Assembly (NCBI GenBank): GCA_964200185.2
Contig: CAXNAD020000009.1
Span: 1-51,568, forward strand
Origin: Choristocarpus tenellus KU-1152
Lineage: Eukaryota; Phaeophyceae
Direction: 5' to 3'
Length of the DNA stretch: 51,568 nt
Position 1 is the first letter of the stretch; every line of letters begins with the position of its first letter. The translations under genes were made by a program, and so were the position numbers. The notes under the pieces were generated by a model, which saw only the letters and a list, made by a program, of their open reading frames with translations, ran no database searches and was not told the origin of the DNA. Shown piece after piece: positions 49,101-51,568 of this stretch.

Positions 49101-50004
49101 GTATTATACATTGAATTTGTGTCAATTTCTGCCCATTGAAAAGTTCATGAAGCAGAAATGCATCACAACAGGATGGGAATGAGGATGCATATTATCAGTC
49201 ACTTCCACCACAGAATCAGGCAGGGAAAGTGATCGGATTAAAGTGCACAATTGGAACAGAGTGTTGCAATTTGTTGATCAGTACTAGAAGACAAGATACA
49301 CATACAAGTTCAACCGGAAAATTAAAATAGTTTACTCTCATAACATCACTTAGATTTTGCCTGTGTCCAAAAAATCTGATGTACTTCCTACAGTACTCCA
49401 AATAGGGACATATTGGAATGCAACTGTCTCACAAAGTTCAATAAATGGCATAGGAAAAGTGCATCCCGCTCACAGCTAAGAACTGGGACCTGCAGAAGAT
49501 TGAGGTATTTTTTGCACTAGGAATCGATTTCTTCTCCAATGCCATCCTGCCCAAGTGTTTAAGAATTCCAGGTGCATCCTTCATTAAGTACAACACAAGG
49601 CCAGTTGTCGCAACACAACATACTCAACTTCACACAGCATAAATACTGTGCACAAAGGCAGCACAAACACCATGAAGTATATCAAACACTTTGAAACAGA
49701 GCAACCACACCAGAGTACACAATATGAAATGTGCCAAAAAGAGAATAAAGGGAGACCAAGCAGCACCTTCAAGCTATCCACCTCCCTCGTAGTCTTGAAC
49801 AAGGTACGTACCACAACAGGAAGATCTTCCTCATCCACAACAGACAGAGCCTGGTTTGCAAGGAATCAAAAACATGTCCATCAATTATTCTGTTGAGATG
49901 ATTTGCAGGGTTGTGAATTGTAGGGATTCAGAGAGCTTGGTGCAATGAATCAAGGAGTAATCAACCTGACAAAGCTGATCTGGCTGAAGAGGATAGATGC
50001 CTTG
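6139..50004 (-). CDS. FANCI: FANCI-like protein (Fanconi anemia group I), 25-exon gene, 5'-partial
   Basis: Minus-strand join of 25 exons (listed individually): 5,892 bp, 1,963 residues plus stop at 6,139-6,141. FANCI is the partner of FANCD2 in the nuclear clamp that recognises interstrand crosslinks and stalled forks. It is phosphorylated by ATR and monoubiquitinated by UBE2T-FANCL. Evidence seen: every junction keeps phase, all use GT-AG, and the helices follow human FANCI (from memory) in order, for example LQPDQLCQALSVVDEEDLP with the helix after human residue 180, DSILELGLWAIM with LVELGFILM, LTQLCRGQFWRYR with FQNLCDITRVLLWRY, GREKGLAAAVCDLGAFLLGY with [35 protein letters not shown] with GIPKNMEKLVKLSG, and MVPGLVLQSDRLSSSIE with [14 protein letters not shown]. 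The protein exceeds the usual roughly 1,330 residues because of low-complexity inserts. FANCD2, the paralogue, is the main alternative; the SQ cluster position favours FANCI. The first roughly 180 residues were not found. Confidence 0.78.
6649..8448 (-). other. Intron 24 of the FANCI-like gene (1.8 kb)
   Basis: Contains the CA microsatellite at 7.14-7.24 kb and a small GTATAGCAG repeat at about 6,959-6,980. Nothing else recognised. Confidence 0.65.
7139..7240. repeat. (CA)n microsatellite
   Basis: About 100 bases of CA repeats with occasional interruptions (AAACAC, GGCACA). The long alternating Cys-Val frame on the minus strand is a consequence of this repeat. Confidence 0.95.
8449..8568 (-). 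CDS. FANCI: FANCI-like exon 24 (120 bp)
   Basis: Acceptor TATGTTGCAG, donor GAAG|GTGAGG, phase 0/0. Encodes IKECAAVSKRSLTPLAPSKT and ends HHASLEKLLK, which continues into the exon 25 helix as in FANCI 'AMARVLRETKPIPNLIF'. The reading frame is the only one giving phase agreement on both sides. Confidence 0.7.
9682..9889 (-). CDS. FANCI: FANCI-like exon 23 (208 bp)
   Basis: Acceptor CCGCCTGAACAG, donor GAGAG|GTGAAA, phase 2/0. Encodes SLEWQLDYCLAWRCTL, a glycine/glutamate linker, then [17 protein letters not shown], which follows FANCI 'SSGGIPKNMEKLVKLSG', and TVAAIRWLCRE. Confidence 0.78.
9890..12341 (-). other. Intron 22 (2.45 kb)
   Basis: AT-rich, no open frame longer than about 70 codons, no recognised element. 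The string TTTACACTACTAAACCAG and a close copy lie near 11,970-12,000. Confidence 0.55.
12342..12479 (-). CDS. FANCI: FANCI-like exon 22 (138 bp)
   Basis: Acceptor TTGCTTCTACAG, donor TCAG|GTAGGA, phase 2/2. Encodes TLGGLLRRCVLPVARCCAPA after a glycine-rich start, matching FANCI '[20 protein letters not shown]'. Confidence 0.75.
12815..12878. repeat. Hairpin-forming inverted repeat in intron 21
   Basis: ACATGCTCAAC at about 12,815 pairs with GTTGAGCATG at about 12,865. A smaller palindrome (TGATGCTCAACATCA) lies between, so two stems are possible. Confidence 0.65.
13410..13869 (-). CDS. FANCI: FANCI-like exon 21 (460 bp)
   Basis: Acceptor ATCCTTGGCAG, donor TGAG|GTAAGT, phase 1/2. A basic stretch SNKRKRSTVSGKDDGKESRS (possible nuclear localisation signal), then MDTFDLFLSTTLKLLP, a serine-rich linker and RRAERLTLVFRCLVEACSQC. 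The last corresponds to FANCI '[24 protein letters not shown]'. The roughly 5.3-kb intron before it may hide a small exon for the 'LLRDLSQDIHGHLGD' region, which I did not find. Confidence 0.78.
15465..15850 (-). pseudogene. Unrecognised coding-like remnant
   Basis: Two overlapping minus-strand frames join through a frameshift near 15,620. They read as MAHQDFSLGLHFTQQSIRSW and later EMHLLVGGSIPILARMTKLY, then LDFPYMRVQYAPQTLVSVL. The composition and extent suggest an old element gene rather than chance, but I do not recognise the family. Confidence 0.35.
16400..18000 (+). mobile_element. Degraded retroelement fragment, retropepsin-like region
   Basis: The plus strand contains TIEGILDAGSRVTD at about 16,558-16,600, resembling a retropepsin 'DTG/DSG' active-site loop (here D-A-G), and, about 150 bases on, PDDMLIIGSKPLQDF near 16,780-16,825, resembling the later 'ILLG...L' segment of that fold. 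Further coding-like pieces follow, for example NMSIAVDLLEKVKKLKRVV near 17,800. Stops and frameshifts interrupt all of it. The assignment to an LTR-type element is tentative. Confidence 0.4.
18100..18385 (+). repeat. 75-bp tandem repeat, in frame
   Basis: The block around TATGGACTGATACAGTCC.. recurs at intervals of exactly 75 bases: the core TGGAC/TGGAT starts at 18,181, 18,256 and 18,331, with a partial earlier copy. The plus-strand frame (18,050-18,427) stays open, giving a 25-residue repeat of the type YGLIQ..VDMD.DMSD. Whether it is expressed is unknown. Confidence 0.75.
18586..18843. mobile_element. MITE-like element, copy 1
   Basis: About 258 bp with imperfect terminal inverted repeats. 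The left end is AAAGTATCTTAGAGGGTAC; the right end, on the opposite strand, is CAAAGTATCGTAGAGGGCAC. Both ends then carry a GTCC.TTTGGG. motif. No coding capacity. A diverged second copy lies at 40,644-40,899, which defines the boundaries. Confidence 0.8.
19190..19306 (-). CDS. FANCI: FANCI-like exon 20 (117 bp)
   Basis: Acceptor GGTGGATTTCAG, donor TACG|GTGAGT, phase 1/1. Encodes LPILRQFMITHWALEEGEGR, then EKGLAAAVCDLGAFLLGY, matching FANCI '[39 protein letters not shown]'. The frame stays open further upstream, but the acceptor chosen is the one in phase with exon 19. Confidence 0.82.
19307..23695 (-). other. Intron 19 (4.4 kb)
   Basis: Mostly featureless AT-rich DNA. A palindrome GTGGTTATATAACCAC lies at about 20,248. 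Between 20.2 and 20.6 kb frames on both strands are open but contradict each other. A 145-codon plus-strand frame at 21,686-22,123 is listed separately. Confidence 0.5.
21686..22123 (+). CDS. Uncertain ORF, 145 codons, no family
   Basis: ATG-started plus-strand frame inside intron 19. It has no signal peptide, no recognisable motif and codon use not clearly different from noncoding sequence. Its length is near the upper end of what chance gives in 50 kb at this composition. Antisense to the host gene. Probably spurious. Confidence 0.2.
   Translation: MEAREDMHEYSIALINVKTGAGVLTPYFRFIKQIPLWMEFSGGSPLIAILLICVPEYTPEFNTPHGSDRCCIQLLCIHFEFKKNHIMRAFFRVGVENIVFRQHGQHLVTSTTNSSLTVLLFTIHNIHPSSRSCSQYGGILIEHEV
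23696..23882 (-). CDS. FANCI: FANCI-like exon 19 (187 bp)
   Basis: Acceptor TTGCATGCAG, donor GCAG|GTGAGT, phase 0/1. Encodes LLGRLSKLDELPTSS (FANCI 'LLCLEGLQKIFSAVQQF') and TTVLEALFGSLRTQAEETED, which follows '[20 protein letters not shown]'. Confidence 0.8.
23883..27263 (-). other. Intron 18 (3.4 kb)
   Basis: Contains a telomere-like CCCTAA string at about 24,183, A-rich runs at about 25,140-25,170 and the 20-bp tandem repeat at 26.3 kb. A plus-strand coding-like stretch (KLDLTCLIAAAKVNPEDA near 26,130-26,180) may be element debris. Confidence 0.5.
26272..26424 (+). repeat. 20-bp tandem repeat (TTTTACAATGTTCTACAGTG type)
   Basis: About seven to eight copies of a 20-base unit alternating between TTTTACAATTTTCTACAATG and TTTTACAATGTTCTACAGTG, forming a 40-base higher-order pattern. 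All three plus-strand frames are open through it, producing Phe/Tyr/Leu/Gln-rich translations that should not be taken as protein. Confidence 0.92.
27264..27553 (-). CDS. FANCI: FANCI-like exon 18 (290 bp)
   Basis: Acceptor AATATTTGCAG, donor GGAG|GTGAAG, phase 1/0. After the acidic patch it encodes DPGGHLTQLCRGQFWRYRCM, matching FANCI 'EKIFQNLCDITRVLLWRYTS'. An alternative donor (CCAA|GTGAGG, about 50 bases upstream) would break phase with exon 19, so the later one is used. Confidence 0.78.
28305..28708 (-). CDS. FANCI: FANCI-like exon 17 (404 bp), charged linker
   Basis: Acceptor TCTATTCCAG, donor GAGG|GTGGGA, phase 2/1. The protein is hydrophilic with a likely coiled-coil stretch (EARESDYRSQNAETQEG) and an acidic end, DSDSEWEDE, which continues in exon 18 as EWQDDLENEED. 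A single acidic patch is therefore split by this intron, supporting the join. It corresponds to the short loop before 'GPDGQNPEKIF' in human FANCI. Confidence 0.78.
28709..31233 (-). other. Introns 15 and 16, flanking micro-exon 16
   Basis: Intron 16 is 28,709-29,091 (383 bp) and intron 15 is 29,142-31,233 (2.1 kb). Apart from the micro-exon I see no gene, and no element with clear ends. Confidence 0.5.
29092..29141 (-). CDS. FANCI: FANCI-like micro-exon 16 (50 bp)
   Basis: Acceptor TCCCCACTTCAG, donor TTCG|GTGAGA, phase 0/2, encoding TSLSSCIAMMDVSALF. It has little similarity of its own, but it is the only segment found that converts the phase 0 end of exon 15 into the phase 2 start of exon 17, and both splice sites are good. 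Confidence 0.62.
31234..31508 (-). CDS. FANCI: FANCI-like exon 15 (275 bp)
   Basis: Acceptor AAAAGGTTTAG, donor CAG|GTATGG, phase 1/0. Encodes LMPLEGACRLVNASSEEHLA, a glycine-rich linker, and TLVSHAETMEFVSQKINRMR. The last closely follows FANCI 'SVLRSSNEFMRYAVNVALQKV'. One of the strongest matches in the chain. Confidence 0.83.
31509..33930 (-). other. Intron 14 (2.4 kb)
   Basis: Contains a poly-A run at about 31,868-31,880, a short (TA)n tract at 32,979-33,004 and a 21-bp direct duplication (TTTATTGTAGAGGAAGACTA at about 33,470 and 33,491). A coding-like plus-strand frame ends at 32,445 (KSGRRMANNIFHDGQFRSIW) but has no recognised family. Confidence 0.5.
32979..33004. repeat. (TA)n microsatellite
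   Basis: About 26 bases of alternating A and T inside intron 14. Confidence 0.95.
33931..34620 (-). CDS. FANCI: FANCI-like exon 14 (690 bp), largest exon with long insert
   Basis: Acceptor AAAAAATGTAG, donor GCAG|GTAAGA, phase 1/1. Helix DTHQIFEASVACIVARSFLS near FANCI '[20 protein letters not shown]'. A long serine/glycine/glutamine-rich insert follows, then HLELGARAKVCISAMEGVLA matching 'GIKNNICAFLVMGVCEVLI', a second glycine/serine insert, and the end VCVEGWICDVEDGLLA. An open plus-strand frame over this exon is its shadow. Confidence 0.82.
34639..34748. repeat. GGTAA and ACAAAA simple repeats in the short intron 13
   Basis: A GTAAGG-type repeat at 34,640-34,703 and an ACAAAAACA-type repeat at 34,714-34,748 fill much of the 356-bp intron 34,621-34,976. 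Read on the minus strand this is CCTTAC and TTTTTGTTG, giving a pyrimidine-rich tract before the exon 14 acceptor. Confidence 0.75.
34977..35268 (-). CDS. FANCI: FANCI-like exon 13 (292 bp)
   Basis: Acceptor TTTTTCAGGACAG (second AG used for phase), donor CAAG|GTAGAT, phase 0/1. Begins DIAELSKSLHRVWLASLTLW, corresponding to FANCI 'LDYLLCCIQHCLAWYKN', and continues with a tryptophan-rich segment (WDIPMAEWAWQ) where animals have a poly-glutamate loop. Confidence 0.75.
35730..35799 (-). CDS. FANCI: FANCI-like exon 12 (70 bp)
   Basis: Perfect donor ACT|GTAAGTAC, phase 2/0. Encodes LTVFSHQILKELEAVWTIPS, matching FANCI '[20 protein letters not shown]'. The acceptor used (ATATCCAAG) is weak but is the only one that keeps phase with exon 11; a better-looking TTACAG lies 8 bases downstream and would shift the frame. 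Confidence 0.65.
36330..36615 (-). CDS. FANCI: FANCI-like exon 11 (286 bp)
   Basis: Very pyrimidine-rich acceptor CCCCTTGACACAG, donor GTTGG|GTGAGT, phase 1/2. A lysine-rich stretch (NAKKKGGKKRSGEG) and a glycine run precede ARSLSLSVGELAIKWCKKGD and AVTQAFLLLVGMFVDWKGNT. The latter follow FANCI '[36 protein letters not shown]'. The basic stretch could act as a nuclear localisation signal. Confidence 0.8.
37016..37418 (-). CDS. FANCI: FANCI-like exon 10 (403 bp), SQ-cluster exon
   Basis: Acceptor TGTTGTAG, donor CGAG|GTGAGG, phase 0/1. It starts with VRLLSSIHSGPLGLGTSALS and a helix LEMLVVATRN, then an uninterrupted HSQ repeat (seven SQ dipeptides), then one more SSQ and a basic, glycine-rich linker. 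It lies between the ubiquitination-site region and the helix equivalent to human '[16 protein letters not shown]', exactly where human FANCI has its S/T-Q phosphorylation cluster. Another frame is also open at the 3' end, so the last 50 residues are less secure. Confidence 0.76.
37257..37325 (-). repeat. FANCI: Coding 9-bp minisatellite encoding HSQ repeats
   Basis: On the minus strand the unit CATTCACAG is repeated five times, followed by CATTCA and two further units (one CACTCACAA). It encodes HSQ x5, HS, HSQ x2 within exon 10. The unit length is a multiple of three, so copy-number change keeps the frame and changes only the number of SQ sites. Confidence 0.9.
37419..38388 (-). other. Intron 9 (970 bp)
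   Basis: No coding frame consistent with the host gene and no recognised element. Overlapping frames of 60-110 codons on both strands appear incidental. Confidence 0.5.
38389..38609 (-). CDS. FANCI: FANCI-like exon 9 (221 bp), ubiquitination-site region
   Basis: Acceptor CAGGAATAG, donor GCG|GTAAGA, phase 1/0. A proline- and lysine-containing linker (PRPGKGKTGPSGG) leads into the helix PLAQQEAALLLATQLVRAG, then a glycine run and CCIDKDDAGALVGWA. In human FANCI the modified lysine K523 lies in 'LDARKSAVAGFLLLL'. Two helices here could align with it. The first has Glu at the lysine position; the second has a Lys (codon 38,419-38,421) slightly displaced. Confidence 0.77.
39083..39241 (-). CDS. 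FANCI: FANCI-like exon 8 (159 bp)
   Basis: Acceptor GAAGTACAG, donor ACAG|GTTTGT, phase 1/1. Encodes LLGEAARCLALLTPHASGMS and NTLLNHIHKQLF, matching FANCI '[34 protein letters not shown]'. A glycine-rich tail follows, directly upstream of the region that holds the ubiquitination site in animals. Confidence 0.82.
39611..40222 (+). CDS. Uncertain ORF, 203 codons, no family
   Basis: The longest plus-strand frame apart from shadows of exons, lying inside an intron of the opposite-strand gene. It starts at a non-ATG codon, includes the translated CATGCCATA repeat (MPYMPYMPY) and ends in a T-run (HIFFFQI). It has no motif or domain I recognise and no upstream or downstream splice partner. More likely chance than gene. 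Confidence 0.18.
   Translation: MLDRRILLVSDIRSNQQEIQHFASDGHQLSQRRYQVLNGDRKVIRRCTISCSIFPDMDHAPENQQLKTCCNMVAPKEERTLHPTTRPGRTAPHSNMRVTYMVSFSACHEQNEQNICAASLCMPYMPYMPYMPYFRFLHDYPDSKCCISQVLHHSQQHQHNLHKCLNLKTLVIAPYHVLPFEFPLTPPDDLYCQLSPHIFFFQI
40644..40899. mobile_element. MITE-like element, copy 2
   Basis: About 256 bp, alignable end to end with 18,586-18,843, including the ends AAAGTATCATAGAGGATAC and, on the other strand, CAAAGTATCTTAGAGGGTAG. Conserved internal strings include GAAAAGGTGTGTCC and GACACTTCCTAACAAA. Copies are diverged by an estimated one fifth to one quarter, so neither is recent. Confidence 0.8.
41805..41996 (-). CDS. FANCI: FANCI-like exon 7 (192 bp)
   Basis: Acceptor TTGCCCCACCAG, donor GGAG|GTAAGT, phase 1/1. 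Encodes MLPKQLLLAYVPRCL and LGLLNQLARCCPHLLSQFAH, then SLSDLLLGGGG. The pattern follows FANCI 'ILEQVLNRVVTRA..FLDLLSNIVMYAPLVLQSC'. Confidence 0.8.
42090..42451 (+). pseudogene. Orphan coding-like segment, unknown family
   Basis: After a TGA the plus strand stays open for about 120 codons: RYNFEDKKQINGNILEAFLH, then DQAIKYHEAVYQQIDFLV, SKFKELVWTPENIVNLGFEY and NTVLNRGTEKVEQTVALTHY, ending at TAA (42,449-42,451). Amino-acid composition (balanced charges, few rare residues) is protein-like. MPRYN directly before the TGA repeats RYN, so the start may have been broken by a small duplication. It could be the 3' part of a transposon or viral gene, or a terminal exon. I do not recognise it. Confidence 0.45.
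42945..43145. repeat. Diverged tandem duplication, about 115 bp
   Basis: The block TTATTTGGGAAGCAATCCAC..GATAGTTACC at about 42,948 recurs at about 43,063 as TTATTTGGGGAGGAAATCCA..GGTAGTTAAT, followed in both by ATTCGAAGTATCA/ATTAGAAGTCTCA. Confidence 0.65.
43245..43302 (+). repeat. AGT trinucleotide microsatellite
   Basis: Runs of AGT interrupted by ACT (AGTAGTAGTACTAGTAGT). ACT is the reverse complement of AGT, so part of it is palindromic. Confidence 0.92.
44137..44293 (-). CDS. FANCI: FANCI-like exon 6 (157 bp)
   Basis: Strong acceptor TTCTCACCACAG, phase 0/1. Encodes RQAGYSFLTAMFCEHPPSRG, comparable to FANCI '[22 protein letters not shown]'. The donor is chosen as AGTG|GTGTGA to keep phase with exon 7; a stronger-looking GTGAGT two bases downstream would break it, so the 3' edge is uncertain. 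Confidence 0.65.
44294..45976 (-). other. Intron 5 (1.7 kb)
   Basis: No element or exon recognised; only short incidental frames. Confidence 0.5.
45977..46167 (-). CDS. FANCI: FANCI-like exon 5 (191 bp)
   Basis: Acceptor ATGCTGGCAG, donor CCT|GTGAGT, phase 1/0. Encodes FLLLLQHPYHTTAIHSVL, then VLRQIASRTG and DSILELGLWAIMNP. The last part matches FANCI 'WDHVTQGLVELGFILMDS' closely. One of the clearest exons; overlapping frames here are shadows. Confidence 0.8.
46168..47509 (-). other. Intron 4 (1.3 kb)
   Basis: No exon recognised. A CTAACCCTAACTCTAACC string lies at about 46,780, telomere-like but imperfect. Confidence 0.5.
47510..47762 (-). CDS. FANCI: FANCI-like exon 4 (253 bp), helix plus acidic insert
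   Basis: Acceptor GTATGGATAG, donor ATTG|GTGAGC, phase 0/1. It starts with the helix AITHAFLSCVSSSIAS (FANCI 'VLDLLKTSVVKSFKD') and then runs into a hydrophilic, acid- and glycine-rich linker ending GVLTELDVIG. The linker is not expected from the family and is one of several inserts that enlarge this protein. Confidence 0.72.
48086..48231 (+). repeat. 15-bp tandem repeat (ACAAACACACAACCA)
   Basis: About ten copies of a 15-base unit with one variant copy (GATCA replacing ACCA) near the middle. The unit is a multiple of three, so the frame stays open on both strands (NKHTT on plus, VFVGC on minus). It lies in intron 3, about 90 bases downstream of exon 3. Confidence 0.93.
48321..48416 (-). CDS. 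FANCI: FANCI-like exon 3 (96 bp)
   Basis: Acceptor ATTTCTCAG, donor GAG|GTTAGA, phase 0/0. Encodes a helical segment with TTLAVLVDVLVNTFPVNE, comparable to the FANCI helix 'SIALLLSVTRIQRFQDQ'. A region corresponding to about 50 human residues between exons 2 and 3 is not accounted for, so an exon may be missing in the 1.35-kb intron. A weak candidate lies near 48,835-48,885 but does not fit the phase. Confidence 0.68.
48417..49766 (-). other. Intron 2 (1.35 kb)
   Basis: Contains an AAAAT repeat at 48,908-48,930. A segment at about 48,835-48,885 ends in a strong donor (ACA|GTAAGT) and reads YIGFGPCHLLHEKALLT, but no acceptor gives the right phase, so I do not call it an exon. Confidence 0.45.
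49767..49850 (-). CDS. FANCI: FANCI-like exon 2 (84 bp)
   Basis: Acceptor TTGCAAACCAG, donor GAAG|GTGCTG, phase 0/0. Encodes ALSVVDEEDLPVVVRTLF followed by a KTTREVD stretch, matching FANCI '[21 protein letters not shown]'. The donor is weaker than average; an alternative donor lies 10 bases further at TTG|GTCTCC but would break phase with exon 3. Confidence 0.72.
49966..50004 (-). CDS. FANCI: FANCI-like exon 1 of those found (39 bp)
   Basis: Acceptor TGTTGACAG, donor CAG|GTTGAT, phase 0 in and out. It encodes QGIYPLQPDQLCQ; YPLQPDQLCQ continues into exon 2 as in human 'VPLTAEEVEFVVEKALSMF'. A stop codon sits directly upstream in frame, so this is an internal exon and not the start. It is very short, so less certain than the others. 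Confidence 0.55.
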
Positions 50005-51350
50005 CTGTCAACACAGTATTCACAATCCAGCTTTTTGGAGCTAGAGCACCAAATTTTGATTGCCGCTCACATGTACAAAATAGTGTATCAACATTCTTAC
50101 GAAAATATTGTATTTGACAAAAATATACTTTGAAGTGTATTTTCTTGCCCAATTCGTTGCACAGATATATAGCACTGGGGTGGAAGCTTTCAGGGTTGGT
50201 TCAACTTGTTGGATAAAAAAATGTTGATTTTTTTTTTCTTTGAGTGGTTACTATCAAAAACTGGGATTTAGCCAAGGCAGAAATCCAAATGAGTCACTCA
50301 AGACCAACAAAATCCTGGAATTGAAAACCTTTAACACTCCAAACACCAGTGGAGGAAATATTTTCAATATTCAAAGGTCAACAAGGAGAACAAGCAACAA
50401 GCAGTCGGGGTCAGGCAGTCAGCACTTTGTGGACACTTCCATCAAATCAAAGGAACCGGGGTGGAAATCTTCTCTGCCACTCTGTCTTGGTAAGATGGTC
50501 TAGCATCCCATCTCAGGCACTAGTGTTTTCCTCTGCCCACCCTTCTTAAGGTCACTATTAACATAATACTTGAGCATTGAGCTGGTTGGCTACCACAGCT
50601 CTTCTTTTGATTTCTTATTTGAAGTATGTCCTTGACATTATGCCTGACAGCTGACCCCCCAAAACTCTCAACTGATGCTGCTACACCACAGTGTATACCT
50701 CATGTTCTAAATGGCTCTGAAAATCTGTCTTTTCATTCATGCGGGCATGGAACGCAGTCAACAACCCATGTTAGTGGCATCAGTGAAACTCATTCAGGGT
50801 GCATATATCAAGCAAAGCTTGCCAGCTCAGCTCTCCCTTGGTAGCTCCGCTTGGTTGCCACAGGATCAGAGTAGTGTCATGTCTCAGGTCTGTGGTGTGC
50901 CTTTGGTTCCAACGATCTATTCAAAACCACACCCTTATCAGCAAATGTTGCAATGTTGCACTCATGTGCCTAGCTTCATGTTGCTATCTCCAACATGCCG
51001 GCGCAGTTCATTGATCTGTAGATGGATCAGATGGACCCAGCAAGACTCAACCTCCACCACCTGACTGTGCAAGAGAGGAACTCCGATGCTACCGGCAACG
51101 CTGTTGAGACCAAAGCAAAAATCAACTATAAATATACAATATTTCTTCTCAACAAACCAGAGCACATCAAGGTAACAACTTGCTGGACAACATTCAGGTT
51201 AATACATACCCTGCATTCAAGCCTCAACTGAATTTTGCACATTAAAATACATTCATGTCAACACTTGATCTCAGACCGTGCACTGAAAAGCAAGCTCAAA
51301 TCTATATAGGGTTGAGGCATCTGCAGGTTTTCTACCGTTTTGGCACAAAA
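50005..51350. other. Upstream region; N-terminal exons not found
   Basis: About 180 N-terminal residues of a FANCI protein should lie upstream of exon 1 of those found, here or beyond the window. I could not place any with confidence. Plus-strand frames at 50,240-50,503 (ending in a good donor, CTTG|GTAAGA) and 50,626-51,230 are open in pieces and could be exons of a divergent neighbour or chance. No promoter motif recognised. Confidence 0.35.
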
Positions 51351-51377
51351 ACAAAACTCAAGTACAAATATTTGACT

Positions 51378-51568
51378 CAAAGTATCTGGGGGAGGGAGGG
51401 GTGGTTTGTGAGGGGGCGTCCGTTTCGGTCAAACAACTCTTTTTTGCTGACATTTTCAAATCCGACACGTGTGACCAAATCACACCAAAAAAAAAAAGTG
51501 AAAATCGAAAAAAGGGCGAAAAACGGACGCCGACACCCCCCAACAAACACCATAATAAAAAAACAAAA
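51378..51568. mobile_element. Possible related inverted-repeat element, cut by window end
   Basis: A left part with CAAAGTATCTGGGGGAGGG and GGGGGCGTCCGTTT is mirrored on the right by AAAACGGACGCCGACACCCC, making an inverted repeat of about 35 bases around an A-rich centre. The CAAAGTATC start and GTCCGTTT motif resemble the ends of the two MITE-like copies, so it may be a third, shorter member whose right end lies beyond the window. Confidence 0.5.

Overview
The window looks like part of the nuclear genome of a eukaryote, probably a protist or alga; I cannot name the lineage. The base composition is AT-leaning. Coding sequence is sparse and cut into short exons by GT-AG introns of about 0.1 to 5 kb. 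Microsatellites are abundant, and a decayed LINE and short inverted-repeat elements are present. There are no bacterial-style operons. The first 72 bases are almost pure G, which looks like an assembly or sequencing artefact.

One gene dominates. On the minus strand, from about 50.0 kb down to a stop codon at 6,139-6,141, I could chain 25 exons. Each has plausible splice sites, and every neighbouring pair agrees in reading phase. They total 5,892 bp (1,963 residues plus stop), and the chain is open at its 5' end. The helical repeat protein, read in order, follows Fanconi anemia group I protein (FANCI) from roughly human residue 180 to the C-terminus. This comparison is from memory, not from a search. 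FANCI pairs with FANCD2 in the clamp that binds DNA at interstrand crosslinks and stalled forks, and it is switched on by ATR phosphorylation and monoubiquitination. Here the protein is enlarged by glycine-, serine- and acid-rich inserts between helices. Most strikingly, the place where animal FANCI carries its SQ phosphorylation cluster is filled by a run of HSQ repeats encoded by a 9-bp minisatellite.

Layout: 1-72 poly-G; 73-1,400 nothing recognised; about 1,450-2,200 the 3' part of a LINE reverse-transcriptase ORF (plus strand, frameshifted); 2,200-6,138 noncoding, with a direct/inverted repeat cluster near 3.6-3.8 kb and a telomere-like tract at 5.46 kb; 6,139-50,004 the FANCI-like gene; 50,005-51,568 the presumed upstream side of the gene, with the first roughly 180 residues not found and a GC-rich inverted repeat at the very end. 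The introns hold most of the repeats: a CA microsatellite (7.1 kb), a degraded retroelement (15.9-18.0 kb), a 75-bp tandem repeat (18.1-18.4 kb), two copies of a roughly 257-bp MITE-like element (18.6 and 40.6 kb), a 20-bp tandem repeat (26.3 kb), an orphan plus-strand coding-like segment (42.1-42.45 kb) and a 15-bp tandem repeat (48.1 kb). I recognised no rRNA, tRNA, CRISPR array or second intact gene.
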